Shown in pieces: positions 32,474 to 44,378 of a DNA stretch of 64,000 nt. Within the stretch, counting starts at the first letter, position 1, and the number at the start of each line of letters is the position of its first letter. Position numbers and translations under genes: made by a program. Location: assembly GCA_032622095.1 (NCBI GenBank), contig CP136065.1:58401949-58465948 (forward strand). The letters run 5' to 3'. Source of the stretch: Siphonodentalium dalli (Eukaryota > Mollusca > Scaphopoda > Gadilida > Siphonodentaliidae). The notes beneath the pieces were generated by a model, which worked only from the letters and a program-made list of their open reading frames with translations, searched no databases and had not been told where the DNA came from.

Positions 32474-33037
32474 ATCTTTCATGACGGGAGCTGCGCTGGT
32501 GCAGCGTTAAAGATCCTGTGCCAGTGCATTCTCTTATATATGCGAGTCGTCCACAGGGAGTCTCACATTTATAAGAGAATGCACTGGCTTACAAAGTCAA
32601 GGTAAATTGTGTTAGGCCAATGCATTCTCTTATATGTATGATTGATTGATTGATTGGGGTTTATTGTCGCTTTAGCAACTAAGGCCATATCACGACATTG
32701 CCAGTTTTAGTGGTGGAGGAAATCCGCACACTTGCGACTAATCTAACAGTGATTTCAATGGCTGATAAACTCGTCAACCATGTGCGGCAAACCACCGGCC
32801 ATCGGCGAGTAACTGGCAACTCCACCAGATAACGAATTCGAGTTACAAAGTCCACGATGGAAACATGTGGATTTGAACCTTTATCGCCAGCGCTGGAGGT
32901 GGTACCCCTAACCGATTGAGCCACCGAGGCCCCTCTTATATGTATGAGGCGCCCTATGGGCAACTTGCATCATATATAAGAGAATGCATTGGCACAGGGT
33001 TTTCGCAAAATTTCAGAAAGCTCCAATCATAAAATGA
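32474..33037 (-). mobile_element. Family B MITE interrupted by a SINE
   Basis: TTAA at 32470-32473 and 33038-33041. The left end 'CTTTCATGACGGGAGC' and the two B hairpins are intact except that the second hairpin is opened by a SINE (32642-32932). Removing the SINE and one target copy restores a normal B hairpin. Confidence 0.85.
32642..32932 (-). mobile_element. tRNA-derived SINE with 15-bp target duplication
   Basis: On the - strand the head reads GCCTCGGTGGCTCAATCGG, with an RNA polymerase III A box (32912-32923) and B box GGTTCAAATCC (32869-32879). A body of about 200 bp follows, and the tail is CCCCAATCAATCAATCAAT. Flanking copies of CTCTTATATGTATGA (32627-32641 and 32933-32947) are perfect 15-bp target duplications, as expected of LINE-mobilised SINEs. 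The tRNA-like part is a promoter, not a working tRNA. The 94-codon - strand frame across it (32679-32963) is incidental. Confidence 0.92.
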
Positions 33038-33522
33038 TTAAATCATTGAACCAGGTTTCCGGAAAACCGGCCAGGCGACGTACGTCATATAAAAGGTAGT
33101 GCGGCATGTTAAATATAGATTTCAGTATTGCATAGGGAAATCTGGTAATAACTGTATCGAGCATGGCATATATAGCAAGGCCATCTACTGAATACATGTA
33201 TATCTCGGGAGTCATTTATATATGATATGTAATTTGAAAAATTTACCAGCTGATGCGATATGGAACATATGATGTAACTGCCACAAACAAATTAATGACA
33301 TCAATAAATATACTGTTAATTTGTATAGGGAAACCTGGTGATACCTGTTATCGGGTATGTCATATCAAGGAATATATACTGAATATATACTCATTTATAT
33401 ATGCAATACATAGTCCTATTTTAAATTAACAAGCAGAAAACCGACCAGCTGATGCCATCTGAAACATACTGCATGACATCAATAAATAAACTGTTCATGT
33501 TTGAGCTGCAATATGTAATTGA

Positions 33523-34055
33523 CCCTTTCATGACAGGAGCTTCCTGAATTTTTGCGAAAAACCTGTGCCAATGCATTCTCTTATATACGGGGGTCGACCA
33601 TAGGTCACCTCGCATATATAAGAGAATGCATAGGCCTAACAAATTTTATATTATTTTTTTATAATTGTTATAAAGAATTTAAGAAAAAATGAAAAAAATG
33701 AAGAAAAAAATTGTTAAAGAATGTAAGAAATAATGATAAAAAATTATATATATATATAAAAATTGTTAAAGAATGTAAGAAAAAAATATAAAACTTGATA
33801 AAAGAATGTAAGAAAAAATGATAAAAAATGATAAAATTGTTAAAGAATATAAGAAAAAATAATAAAAATTGTTAAAGAAGGAACGAAAAAATTATAAAAA
33901 TTGTTAAAGAATGTAAGAAAAATTTATAGAAAATTGTTGGGCCAATGCATTCTCTTAAATATTCGAGGCTCTCTATGGGGGACTCGCATATATAAGAGAA
34001 TGCATTGGCACAGGGTCTTTAATGTTGCTCCAGTGCAGTTCTCATCATGAAAGGG
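33523..34055. mobile_element. Long family B MITE just upstream of an exon
   Basis: TTGA (33519-33522) and TTAT (34056-34059) are decayed TTAA sites. Ends CCCTTTCATGACAGGAGC and CATCATGAAAGGG. Two inverted shared hairpins (about 33563-33632 and 33942-34012) flank a 300-bp A/T spacer with a roughly 35-bp repeat 'AATTGTTAAAGAATGTAAG'. The first hairpin has a family A-like centre, unlike most B copies. It ends 71 nt before the exon at 34127. Confidence 0.8.
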
Positions 34056-34126
34056 TTATGAACCAGCCGTTTCTCTGTCCTTTGTCATTCAAAATGATGC
34101 AATCAGAATAATTTCATTCATTTCAG

Positions 34127-34273
34127 ATGGAGGCCGACAGGAAGTGGCTGATAACAACGGTATGGAGATCCTGCTCAAGCTGCTGCAGAAACAACTCAAT
34201 AACAACGCACAGGGCGCGGACCGACTCCGGACAATAGCATGTGGCTTCCTTCTTAATCTCACCAATAACAACA
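34127..34273 (+). CDS. RAP1GDS1: RAP1GDS1 internal exon, 49 codons (alternative-exon counterpart)
   Basis: 147 bp between acceptor TTCATTTCAG and donor GTAAGC, phase 1 at both ends. The split codon gives D, then GGRQEVADNNGMEILLKLLQ, and the exon ends CGFLLNLTNNN. It aligns with the vertebrate SmgGDS stretch 'HEGRSAVDQAGGAQIVIDHL .. LMNYSNEN'. In mammals the long (607-residue) and short (558-residue) isoforms differ by exactly 49 residues, one armadillo repeat in this region. The length and place of this exon suggest it is that unit. Skipping it keeps the frame. Introns of 19.9 and 28.8 kb flank it. Confidence 0.94.
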
Positions 34274-34339
34274 GTAAGCAAAACTTGTCTATAACAAAAA
34301 GGTACCTAAAAGAAACCAGTCCGTGTCTGGAATAAGCCT

Positions 34340-36965
34340 AAAAGAACCATGGACCAAATGTAAATCAGGTTACTTGTAACAATCTGTCCAAGGTTGTTGT
34401 TTTCTCCCGGGATTCTTTTTGACATGATACAGGTTTTTTTGGTTGGCGTTTGCATTGTTTTATCCTATAATAATCTCCATTTTGGCAGTCAAAGTTGCAA
34501 AATCTGTCAGCTTGGGAAGTGTTATTACAATATTTGTGTCGATATCAGTAAAATAGCTCTCAACAAATTTTGATAGGCTTGATTTCATTCAGTGGGATAC
34601 CCCAGAGATGCGTTTTACTAGCTTGGAGTAACTGTCATCAGTGTTTCTCACCATCAATCAATTCATCATCCAAAAAAGTTTGAACCTGCACAATTTCTCA
34701 ATAGGTGTGGGGGAAAAAAAGCTGCATTGTAGTTTGTTGAGCCTCGCATGTGCAAAGATTTGTCTGTGACATCAAGAACATTTTACAAAGATGTTTTGCT
34801 AATTATTTTATAAAGTGTGTAGGGTGGCTAACTGGCCAATTTGGGAGACTTGTGTGATTCCCAGCTTTTAGTTCTTTAATAAAATTTATCGAATTATGAT
34901 ATTTTAGCTCAATTAATCATGGAAAATGCTAAAAGTGAAGTTATTTTGAGTGACAATGAACCATATGAGTGTTTTTGGCTGGTTGATTATGTATCGAAGC
35001 CTCAAAAGACACTGAAGTGGGATGAAGTAGACCCATTGAGGGCAGTGGTGTGATGCTCAGAATGCTGAAAAGTTACCAAAAATACCGATGAACTGGTCCA
35101 TGGGTCAATTGTTTTTAGCAGTGATAGATCGGGGAAATACATTGATGTCCATATTTTAGTCAGGCTGGAAATAAGAATTGTGAGAATTTAAGCATGCTTA
35201 ATCAAAATGGGTCTGTCATGTAGCTAGAGCCTATGGATTGGCTATTTGCCATATATTTCAGGTACAAACTGTTTTATGATTAGATTTGACCAACTGCTTC
35301 ATATTTGTTTTGAATTTGATTGGACTTTTTAAACATCGAATAGTAATTTTGAATATTTCAAAATTGACACATGAAAAAGGCGCATATGTTTCTAATCTTT
35401 TAACTCCTAACATGATTGCTGTGAGATATAAATAGTTTATACAAATTGTATTTTGTAATTTTCTTAAAATCTGCAGTCCAACCCTCATTCAACGCAGTTA
35501 CAGCGATTGCTGATTACAACCTATTTCGCAATTTGACAGTAAAATACAATCTGCCACTGGAATTGTACTTTACAGTTCAGTTCAGTAGTATAGTAACACT
35601 GCTCATGCACACACAAATATTTATACTGGTGTTCACTTCTTTTATGCATATGGTCGGAAATTATGTGTCCTTTGTGGCAGAGCAGGGCTAGACTCAACAT
35701 CAAGGAAGCCGTGAGCATAAAATTCAAATGCAAATTCCACCTTTTGTCGTATATCGATGAACATGGGAATCCATTTTGTAATGTCATTTGGAAGTCTAAT
35801 TTTGTAGAAAATGCCTCATCACACACTGCATCACATGCTACAGAAATAAAAAAAATATAAACTTCTTTGCCCTATTTTGTGAGATATCCTCAGTTCATTC
35901 ACCGATCTTTTAAACAGACACGTTTTGTTTGTTTTATAGATACTTTATTCACAGCAATAAAATGAGAGGAAATTACCTGTTAATGATCGAAGGCCTATCT
36001 CATGCAATGCAGTTGAAAATCTATGAAATTTATTATTTTGATTTTCTTAACGTATATTCGATTCATAGATAGAGGGCATGAACAGGTCAGCCACCTTATG
36101 GTGAATAATATTAATCTCTATATTCGATTCATAGTTTGATTAGAGTGAAAAAGTGGTATTCGCAGGGACCTATCAGAGAGCACAGCAGGTTGTGTTGCTT
36201 TGTAGGCATACATAGGTAGACTACATTACTATATCTGCATTACAGTCTACTATATCTACATTACAATCTGTATTCCTACAATACAATCTGCAATCCCTGT
36301 GGCATATACCTCCTAGCATGGCAAATGCTTCTAATGATAGAAGCAAAATTACTGTCTTTAAAACCCGACAATAATTGGAATTCTTGATATTTTTTTTCTG
36401 TGTGGTAATTCTTCCTTCACAATTGGTTCCATATAATTAGACTGCCAGGCTATATATTACTCCATAATGATCGTTTTTTATGCTTCCAAGTTGCTGATAA
36501 AGACTGAAGTGTATAATGTCAGATCTGATCTAGAAATCCCAAATTGTGTGATGAGGAATGTGGGTCAGCACTATAGATTAGAGAGACACATATGTTGTAG
36601 GGATGATATGTGGGGATGGTCACCTCTTTATTGTCTTTGTGAATCTGGGTAATTTCTTATGGGATGTTTATTTGGTTTAATGTAAGTCATTACCCCAACA
36701 GTGCTGTTACAGTACTCATTACCTACCATTACTATAGTCCCTCACATACTGCAGTCTGTTGTGGTGAATCAGTAGGCAGTATCAAGAACAAGGGGTTAGG
36801 ATTCCAAGAAAAAGATGCTTGTTTTATAGTCAAAGTCAGTGATGTTTGTGTGAATGGTCTCCGTTGGGAGGCGATCCTCCTTGAAATTTCTAACTACATC
36901 CCCTCCCCCCTTTATCCAGTCTAAGCTCCCAGGTTTGCAAAATTTGCACACCATTGGGTTCAAGT
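34340..36965. other. Intron sequence without a recognisable gene
   Basis: AT-rich intron start. Overlapping open frames at 35446-35860 on both strands (up to 101 codons) have no recognised domain and no codon pattern that favours one strand. No MITE of the families above was seen here. Confidence 0.55.
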
Positions 36966-36972
36966 CTTGAAA

Positions 36973-37040
36973 TAGTGTGTCTGTCATTTGCAGAATGAGG
37001 TCCCCAGAGGGTGAATTTGGTGATGCTACCCCGCTATGCT
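36973..37040 (+). mobile_element. Family F fragment (left end)
   Basis: 'GTGTGTCTGTCATTTGCAG' then 'AATGAGGTCCCCAGAGGGTG' and 'TGATGCTACCCCGC', then unrelated sequence. Confidence 0.65.
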
Positions 37041-37045
37041 TTCTA

Positions 37046-38800
37046 AATTATGGCCATTTCAAACCAACATTTTGACCAAAAGTGGAAAGACATGTTGTTT
37101 GTCTAAAAACTCAAATTTCCCAATAATTGCTGATTGGAAAAGGAGACAATGAGAACAATTTCAACCTATATGTTATGTAAAATTTCCAACTAACGCTGTG
37201 TCAATTAAGTATGAAATTACGAACTTGTTGATCATTTTGGCAAAAATACAAAATTGTGCTCCTCAAACAGCATAAGGCTAAATAATATAATATCTGTGTT
37301 CAGGGTAATGCACCTGCCGCTCCCAAAATGGCCCAACTCCTCACTATTTTATCGGGTTTTTTTTCTTCAAATTTTCTTTCCACTTAAAATACAAAAAATA
37401 CGCGACCAGAAGGTAGCGAACGGAATAAGCTGTTGCTTTAAGATAGTTAACAACGGTCATTATTTTGTCTTTTTATGCAGCTGAATTCCATAAATTGCCT
37501 TATGAATATGAACCAACATCCAGTCACTGGACCCATGGACACCCAGAATAAAAGTTTGCACAAGACTCTCAAGAGCTTTTAATCTTCTACTGAAAAGACA
37601 TGGGAGTAGATGAATGGTCGCAGTTTCTGTTGTTTTAATTCAAACGTACAGGAAAACCGAACATCCCTTTGGATTTACTATTTCTGTTCGGTTTATAGAG
37701 AGGTGTTTGGTTTATAGAGAATTGTACCATCACAAAATATTACGCCGCCATTACTAAGCATGATCAAGATGCAAATTTATTGATGTAACTTTGATAAAAA
37801 TATAAAAGAAATATAAAGACCGACTTTACGATGATCTTGTTGCACTGATCAATGATTTGCTGATTCCATGTTTTATACTAAGCTCTTTCTATGATGGCTT
37901 TTCAATTGTGAAGATTGTAGATCGTTTTAATAACTTTCGGAATTGAATGCTTTGTGCAAAGTCTATGTGAAGGTTCAATTGTTCCCGATGTTTAAATGTT
38001 TATGTGAGAGTTACAGTGCTTGTGAAAAGTCAACCAAACTACCGGTATGTGTTATTAACTGATGTAAAAACAATCTGCTGATCATGTAATATGTGAATTC
38101 TCAGTTGTTTACTGAAGGTGTGAAACAAAATTGTAAGATTATAAGACGAAAGAGGGTTACATTAAGCAAATTAATTTAATTTTTGTATTTTGTATTCATG
38201 TATATAACTCATGAAAATCTGTAATATTATGTGAGTATAATGTGAAACAAAATTGAATAATTATAATATAAAAAAAAGTGTGAAACAAACATAGCCATAT
38301 CTAATCTGTCATCTGTTATTAAAACCGTTATTGAACAAAAGACCACAGATTAGGCCAGTAGTTTAAAACAATAATTCAAAAACACTGATCCAATGAGCAA
38401 ATGTATGTTCGTTTTCCGGAGGTCAACATGCATGTGTTCAGTCGTTTACGGACTCAAAAAACTCGTTCACTGTTTGGAATGAAGATGTTTCCGATTACAG
38501 AGGTAATTTTTAGTAATAATACACTTATGTAAATTCAGAACCGGGCTGAATCATTCAGTATGGAGATGGATTTGGCTTATAGAGGGTCCGGTTTGGAGAG
38601 GTATTCCATAATATTTAGTCTGGTAGGCGATACTTCTCTTTTGACCTGGGAACCATGAACCATCAAAAACAGGACTTAAAGCAGCGAATAAATCAGGTTT
38701 TATGTCCCCTATCTCATTAGTGTTGCTATGTGTTGAGCAATAATTTCTTTGATTTTATTCTTCATCAAAAAGATCACATTTATGGTGAGACAAGTTGAAG
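37046..38800. other. Intron sequence without a recognisable gene
   Basis: 'GGTTTATAGAGAGGTGTTTGG' type motifs at about 37689-37720 partly recur as 'GGCTTATAGAGGGTCCGG' at 38575-38592, hinting at the two edges of an old element of about 0.9 kb. No coding frame recognised. Confidence 0.4.
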
Positions 38801-38809
38801 CCTGGAAAT

Positions 38810-39200
38810 AGTGTGTCTGTCATTTGCAGAATGAGGTCCCCAGAGGGTGAATTTAGTGATGCTACCCTGCACAGTGGGCTAGCATCACCAAATTCACCCT
38901 TTGTGGACCTCATTCTGCTTAGGCCTCATCTTCTGGGAAGTATCTATAGTCTCAAATTAACATTGTTTTGAGTTAATTTTTCCCTTCCGGGAAGTTTCCT
39001 TATCCCCTAATTTGCAGAACACAAAACATCACCAACTTTAACTGGGGAACGTTAATCTGATCCTTGGTCTCCCAAAGCAGTTGCGGCCTAAGCAGAATGA
39101 GGTTCTCAGAGGGTTAATTTTGTGATGCTAGTCCACAGTGCGTGATAGCGTCACTAAATTCACCATCTGGGGACCTAATTCTGCAAATGACAGACACACT
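38810..39200. mobile_element. Family F element, full-length
   Basis: Outer ends GTGTGTCTGTCATTTGCAG (38811-38829) and TGCAAATGACAGACACAC (39182-39199) are inverted. A GGTCCCCAGAGGG hairpin lies at each end, with a middle of about 170 bp containing 'TCCCCTAATTTGCAGA'. This is the best-preserved F copy with both outer ends. Confidence 0.78.
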
Positions 39201-39664
39201 ATTTGCGGGCTTGGATAAGTTCCCCTTATGTGTGCTATCAGATGACTCAATCCCAGCCATGTTGTTCAAAGGTTCCATTAGACCTCGCTTATTACATTCA
39301 GTTAATATGGGGTGAACTTTTATGATTGTCTATCTCTTGTAGTTTTTCCATAAATTTAATTCATTTGAGGGTCTTCATGATTTAATGTGATTGAAACAAG
39401 GTCTCCTCTTCAGTGAGGCCCCATAATGTATAATCAGCCATATGTTTTCATCAAAAGTTAATTTCATTACCAAACATCTGACTGTTGACTCATATACATA
39501 CAGGGCATCCGAGCAGGAGTGAGTGAATTTATTCAGCCCCAAGGCCCGGTGATAGCACAATACAAGCGACTTTTTTCACTGGTCCCGTGAGTCTGTTGAT
39601 TCAAATTTGATCAGGTAATTTTGCCATTTACCCATGACTTTATTGTCCAGAAAGCGTTCTTTAA

Positions 39665-39825
39665 CCTTTCAGTGCCAAGTCCGATTTTTGTATCAACCCA
39701 TATTTCCTTGATAATTTTTCAAATTTATTGATTATAATAATGTGATACATTGATGGAAAGAGCTCTTTGAAAAATTATCAAGGAAATATGGGTTGATACA
39801 AAAATCAGACTTGGCACTGAAAAGG
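39665..39825. mobile_element. Short family C MITE, 161 bp, fully foldback, TTAA-flanked
   Basis: TTAA at 39661-39664 and 39826-39829. Arms CCTTTCAGTGCCAAGTCCG and its complement pair through 'CAACCCATATTTCCTTGATA'. It lacks the shared hairpin cassette, so C exists with and without it. Confidence 0.85.
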
Positions 39826-40234
39826 TTAACAACTGCACATTGTTGCACACTGGACATCATTAGCTTCAGCTCCAGATCCAATGGTCTTCCTAGCACAGTG
39901 TAATCTCTGGACATGACAGGAAAGGAGCGGATGTACGATATTTATCCAGTACATTTTTCGATGTGTCTGAGATTCTTTTTCTCATGAAATAATTTACAGA
40001 GCATCACTGAGGGGGGCACTGAGGGGCAACTCACAGAGGGGTCCCTCTTACTCTTGTGAACCATAAAACGGGAGGGTCGTAGAAAATGCCCTTTTATGCT
40101 TCATTGAGCAGTGCATTGAGCTGAAAAATCTTAATTATTAACATAAACAGAAGTTGTATTGTCCTGAGAGCAAAATGCATCCATTCTGATAATAAACAGA
40201 TTAGTTACCAGGAAGAAAATTCTATGGTCTTCTT

Positions 40235-40414
40235 TGCTGGTGCAGCATTAAAGATCCTCTGCCAGGGAATTCTCTCATATATGCGAGTCTCCCATAGGGA
40301 GCCTTGCATATATAAGAGAATACACTGGCTTACAAGGTCAGATAAATATTGTTAGGCCAATGCATTCTCTTATATATGCGAGGCTCCTTATGGGAAGCTC
40401 CCGTCATGAATGGG
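40235..40414 (-). mobile_element. Family B MITE, left end truncated
   Basis: Begins inside the element at 'TGCTGGTGCAGCATTAAAG'. First hairpin intact, second broken. Right end 'CCCGTCATGAATGGG' then TTAA (40415-40418). Confidence 0.75.
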
Positions 40415-40419
40415 TTAAT

Positions 40420-41600
40420 TGTCATGGAGCAATGCTGATTTGTCTCATGAAAGCAGATCTGAAGTGTTCACTTGAGCACAGACTTCCTCATCGAGCTGGC
40501 TTCTGATTTGATATATGGTCTTCTTTTCATCACAAAATATGGCTTAACGCGCTATTGCGATCATCAGCACATTATTGAATTGGCTCCAGCCTCAACTTCC
40601 TGTTGGCGGTGTTAGTTCTGAGATATTAATTTTTCTCGTGATTTATGGAAGGCATTTTGTCGTATAAACCTGCTCTGCTAGATTAATCTTCTTCCGCACT
40701 TCATTAATTTCTGCAGGTCTGTGAATAAACTAAATGATATTTGCAGTGGTTATAACTGTGAATTGTGGCTAACACTGGCATACCTTCAAACGTTGCCTGT
40801 TTGTACCAGATTGTAAAAACACCTTGTAAAAACACATTTACAGTAAAAACATATATCCGCTTTTGGTGCTTGTTGGGTGGGTAACTGCAGATATATTAAA
40901 TCAATGTAATTCCGAGCACTTACAGGCATTACCCAACTTGTTATAAATGGCATATCAGGGGCATCAGACCATGAGGGTGTCTGGCTCCCATGCACTCTTC
41001 GGTCTCCAAGCACAGTACGATGCAAAAATGTATTCCCCTTGCCTCTCAGTATTTCTTAATTCCGTATGATGTGGTGGTTGAATATTTATTTATATCACAT
41101 GAAACCCCTATTATATCATTAAATAAGCCATTACTTATTTCCTTATTCATCATTACTAGTAGTTATAAATAGGATCATGCTACATATCCAGCCCTCTTAA
41201 TTCAGATTGTTTGTCTTTACATTGATTGAGGCAGATTGATACTATTTCGAGAAGCCGCACATGACACCAACTCCAGACAATGCAAAATTATTGCTTTGTT
41301 CATTAAAGTTAAATTATTGTCCAACTTTGTTGCACTAACGAAAATAGACACGAAAATAAAGAGGCAAATTGGGGGACTATATTTTCTGTTGCCAGCCGCA
41401 GAGTGCGTAATTGTCGTTTATAGTTTTGAAGCGTCTCAGCCAATGCTGTAAATATATCTGTTTTTCAGCTTCTTTTAAGGATTTTGATTTGTTAAAAAGA
41501 CATAAAGCTCTAGTTTTTTTCATGTGATATACAAGATCTTCTACCCATTATGTTGGGATATAAGATTTTATGAAGCTCGTTTCGTAAGTTTGATTCACAA
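40420..41600. other. Intron sequence with a family H scrap
   Basis: 'CTTTACATTGATTGAGGCAG' and 'ATTTCGAGAAGCCGC' at about 41213-41258 match the middle of family H (24230-24272). Nothing else recognised. Confidence 0.5.
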
Positions 41601-41604
41601 TATG

Positions 41605-41960
41605 GTGCCGGACATTTGCAGAATGAGGTCCCCAGAGGGTGAATTTAGTGATGCTACCCCACACAGCAGCCTAGAAACACCAAATTGTGAAGATGGTGAT
41701 TTGCACCCATTGGGCACCTCAGCTATGTATGCTGCCAATTTGGGGATACAGAGAACATAAACTAAAGATGAAATATAACTTTCTAAAGAAGTTTCTGAAG
41801 AAACTAAAAAGTTAATACAATAATAAAGAAACTTTCCAGGGAAGATACGGCCTAAGCATAATGAGGTCCCCAAAGTGTGAATTTAATTTTGCTCGCCCGC
41901 TGTATGGATAGCGTCACTAAATTCACCCCTCTGGACCTTATTCTGCAAATGTCCGGCACT
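41605..41960. mobile_element. Family F element with alternative outer ends
   Basis: Outer ends GTGCCGGACATTTGCAG and CTGCAAATGTCCGGCAC are inverted. A hairpin arm with GGTCCCCAGAGGG lies near 41630 and another near 41860-41940. The middle contains 'AATTTGGGGATACAGAG'. Same subtype as 10468-10600. Confidence 0.72.
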
Positions 41961-42052
41961 ATATTTTGAGGCCTGCATATCATGGAAAATAAAGTATAGG
42001 AATTTTAATTTCAGATTATAAATAATTTCATTTGATCCTAATGCAATAGATG

Positions 42053-42140
42053 AATCAATATTCATACCATGTAGCTCTAGCAAGTCATCGTGACCTGATT
42101 CACTGGGAAAGATCGCTAGTAATCCTGAATGATCCTTGGG
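42053..42140 (+). repeat. Duplicated flank of a family B MITE (partner 46238-46327)
   Basis: 'CTAGCAAGTCATCGTGACC' and 'GATCGCTAGTAATCCTG' occur in both places, each directly to the left of a family B element at the same TTAA. Confidence 0.8.
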
Positions 42141-42144
42141 TTAA

Positions 42145-42389
42145 CCCTTTCATTACAGGAGCTCCGCTGGTGCAACAATAAAGATCATGTGCCAGTGCAA
42201 TCTCTTATATATGTGAGTCTCCCATAGGGAGCCTCACATATATAAGAGAACACACTGGCTTACGAGGTCAAGGTAAATAATGTTAGGCCAGTGCATTCTC
42301 TTATATATGGGAGACTCACATATATATATATAAGAATGCATTGGCACAGGGTTTTTGCAACATTTCAAGAAGCCCCAGTCATGGAAGGG
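42145..42389 (-). mobile_element. Family B MITE, TTAA-flanked
   Basis: TTAA at 42141-42144 and 42390-42393. Ends CCCTTTCATTACAGGAGC and 'CCAGTCATGGAAGGG'. Two hairpins, the second shortened to a TATATATATATA-rich form. Confidence 0.82.
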
Positions 42390-42665
42390 TTAATCTGAAG
42401 AAATGCTGACCACACAGGGTACCATATGTAACCTAATGCCTGGGTGTGCTGAACAATATGTAATCTTACATGTGCCACATTCCGGCCACACAATCAGAAT
42501 AACTCACGTGTATCTTGGCAGATATTTGTGGGTGCCACGCCTGCATCTGATTTACATTAGAATGCATCTTCGCTTTGAGATTGTTTGGAATGACCATTTT
42601 GATATTTCAACAGCTAGTCACATGTTGTATTGGTTGCTACCAGTTGTTGCTTTAGACTTGTGAGT

Positions 42666-43580
42666 TCCTCGGATTCTATGTACTGACCGGATTCTATGTA
42701 CTGACCGAGATATCATAGACCTGATTGTATCTCTTGTACTCTATTTAATCATTCAGACTTCGCTCTCGTATAGTCTGGTCACTTAATTTGATAATGCAGC
42801 AAACTAGGTACTTAATTAGTGGTTTTGGGCTTAGATATTTTGTCTATCAAACCCCCTTTCTATTTCCCCAAATATAGCATGTAGAGCCCTGCAAATCACA
42901 GTTTACAATCAAATTGAATCTCAAATCGAATAGATGGTGAGGTGATCAAGTCAAAGTGAATCTCGAATCGATTATATGCATTAGCTCAACCTTGGTATCA
43001 AAATAACTGTTTCAGCGAACCTGGGTCCTGCTTTGTGAATCTAGGTAACTTAATAGTGCCCAAAAACCATGAGATGAAGACCAATTCAGCCGTACTTATT
43101 ACTACCGGTGTAACAAGATACCTCCCCCACCCTGCCTGCCCCATTGGTATGTGCACTGTGGTGAAGTGGGGTATCCAAATACAAAGGCATCTGATGGGTG
43201 ATGGAGCGTGTTAAAATGTATAAGACCCCGGGTGATCCAATCTTCTCATTTTCAAAATTATAAAAGTCGGTAGAGTTTGTGTTTTAAAAATTATGAAAAT
43301 CGTAAGTCTGCAAGTAAATTTCAAGAATTCCTTACAAACATATCTCTGCTTCACACTCCTTAATTTTATTCAATATTTCCCCAGGCACATTTGTGCATGT
43401 GATACAACCAGTCTAGCAAGACAAAAACAGCAAGTTGCACCTAAATTTCAAGCATTATTCTAATAGAACTATAGGTAAATTTGAAATTTAGATCAAGACA
43501 TCACACGATGTAAATAAAAGCATCACGCAATAAAAGCCAACCCCATTCTGTTTCTGAAAAACCTTTTAAAGCCTTTTTTT
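42666..43580. other. Intron sequence without a recognisable gene
   Basis: AT-rich. 'GGATTCTATGTACTGACC' occurs twice in a row at 42672-42707. No gene recognised. Confidence 0.5.
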
Positions 43581-43585
43581 CCCCA

Positions 43586-43640
43586 TTAAAGGGGTACTGT
43601 ACACTAAATCCAACCATTCATTGGACCATCTCTTTTTATA
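43586..43640 (+). mobile_element. Family I end fragment
   Basis: TTAAAGGGGTACTGTACAC matches the family I left end at 19562, then diverges. Confidence 0.5.
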
Positions 43641-43884
43641 CTCAACAGAATATATGTAACAAATCAATGAATTTGAGCCATGGATTAGTGCAAAATACAT
43701 TCATGTGGTCTATGAATGATACAAACAACATGGTAATTATAATAAACTAATGGGTCCTAAATGGTAACTTAATTCAATCATACTTATTACTTCCGGTGTA
43801 ACAGGATATCTCCCCTCCTGCAGGATTACACTGAACAAACAATGCATCCTAAATATGGTCGTAATTAGGTGCTTCCAGTAAATA

Positions 43885-44145
43885 TTTATTAATGTGTGGA
43901 ACTGCTTGCCATGTGTTATACGTAGATTTGACGACACCAAGGACTTCCGTAAGGCTGTGAATACTCATCTCTTCAAATTATGTTTTGATATATAGCTAGC
44001 TTTATGTGGTGTGGCGACAATCATAGACTTTAATTGTTGTATTATATATGTTTGTTGTGTAGGATTTTTCTATTTTGTGCACACATTGGAACTAATTGAT
44101 TGTGGAATTTGTTTGAACTAGATTTTATAATAAAAATAATAATGC
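43885..44145 (+). pseudogene. 3' end of a non-LTR retrotransposon
   Basis: The + strand reads NVWNCLPCVIRRFDDTKDFR, then KAVNTHLFKLCFDI and a stop (43993-43995). A 'WNxLP....F(K/R)xxxxxxLF' tail is characteristic of the last residues of LINE ORF2 proteins in the CR1/jockey-like groups. A short 3' region follows and ends in AATAATAA-type repeats near 44130, consistent with a 5'-truncated insertion. Only the C-terminus survives, so the clade cannot be fixed. Confidence 0.65.
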
Positions 44146-44378
44146 ACTAATGCATGGCACAAATTCATTCATTTGTTGCATATATTCTGTCGATTAAAAT
44201 GGCCGGATTTAATGGTTTCATGACATGTAATATACACAGAACGATACGTGTGTGAATGGGTTTGTCAATACGGCACTTGTGCCATCGTGGAAGGATAGAA
44301 CTCAAGGCTGCGCCTCTCAAAAATCTACAAAACTTGTCCAACACTACTGCACTGTGTGATGATTCCCCTGATATTTAA

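Noticed and set aside
32860-32932. Functional tRNA gene on the - strand
   Set aside because: A and B boxes are present, but the sequence is the head of a SINE with target duplications and a SINE tail, and does not fold as a normal tRNA by eye.
35446-35860. Missing RAP1GDS1 exon between 34273 and 63026
   Set aside because: The two exons join in phase and align with adjacent vertebrate sequence, so no extra exon is needed. These frames show no armadillo pattern.
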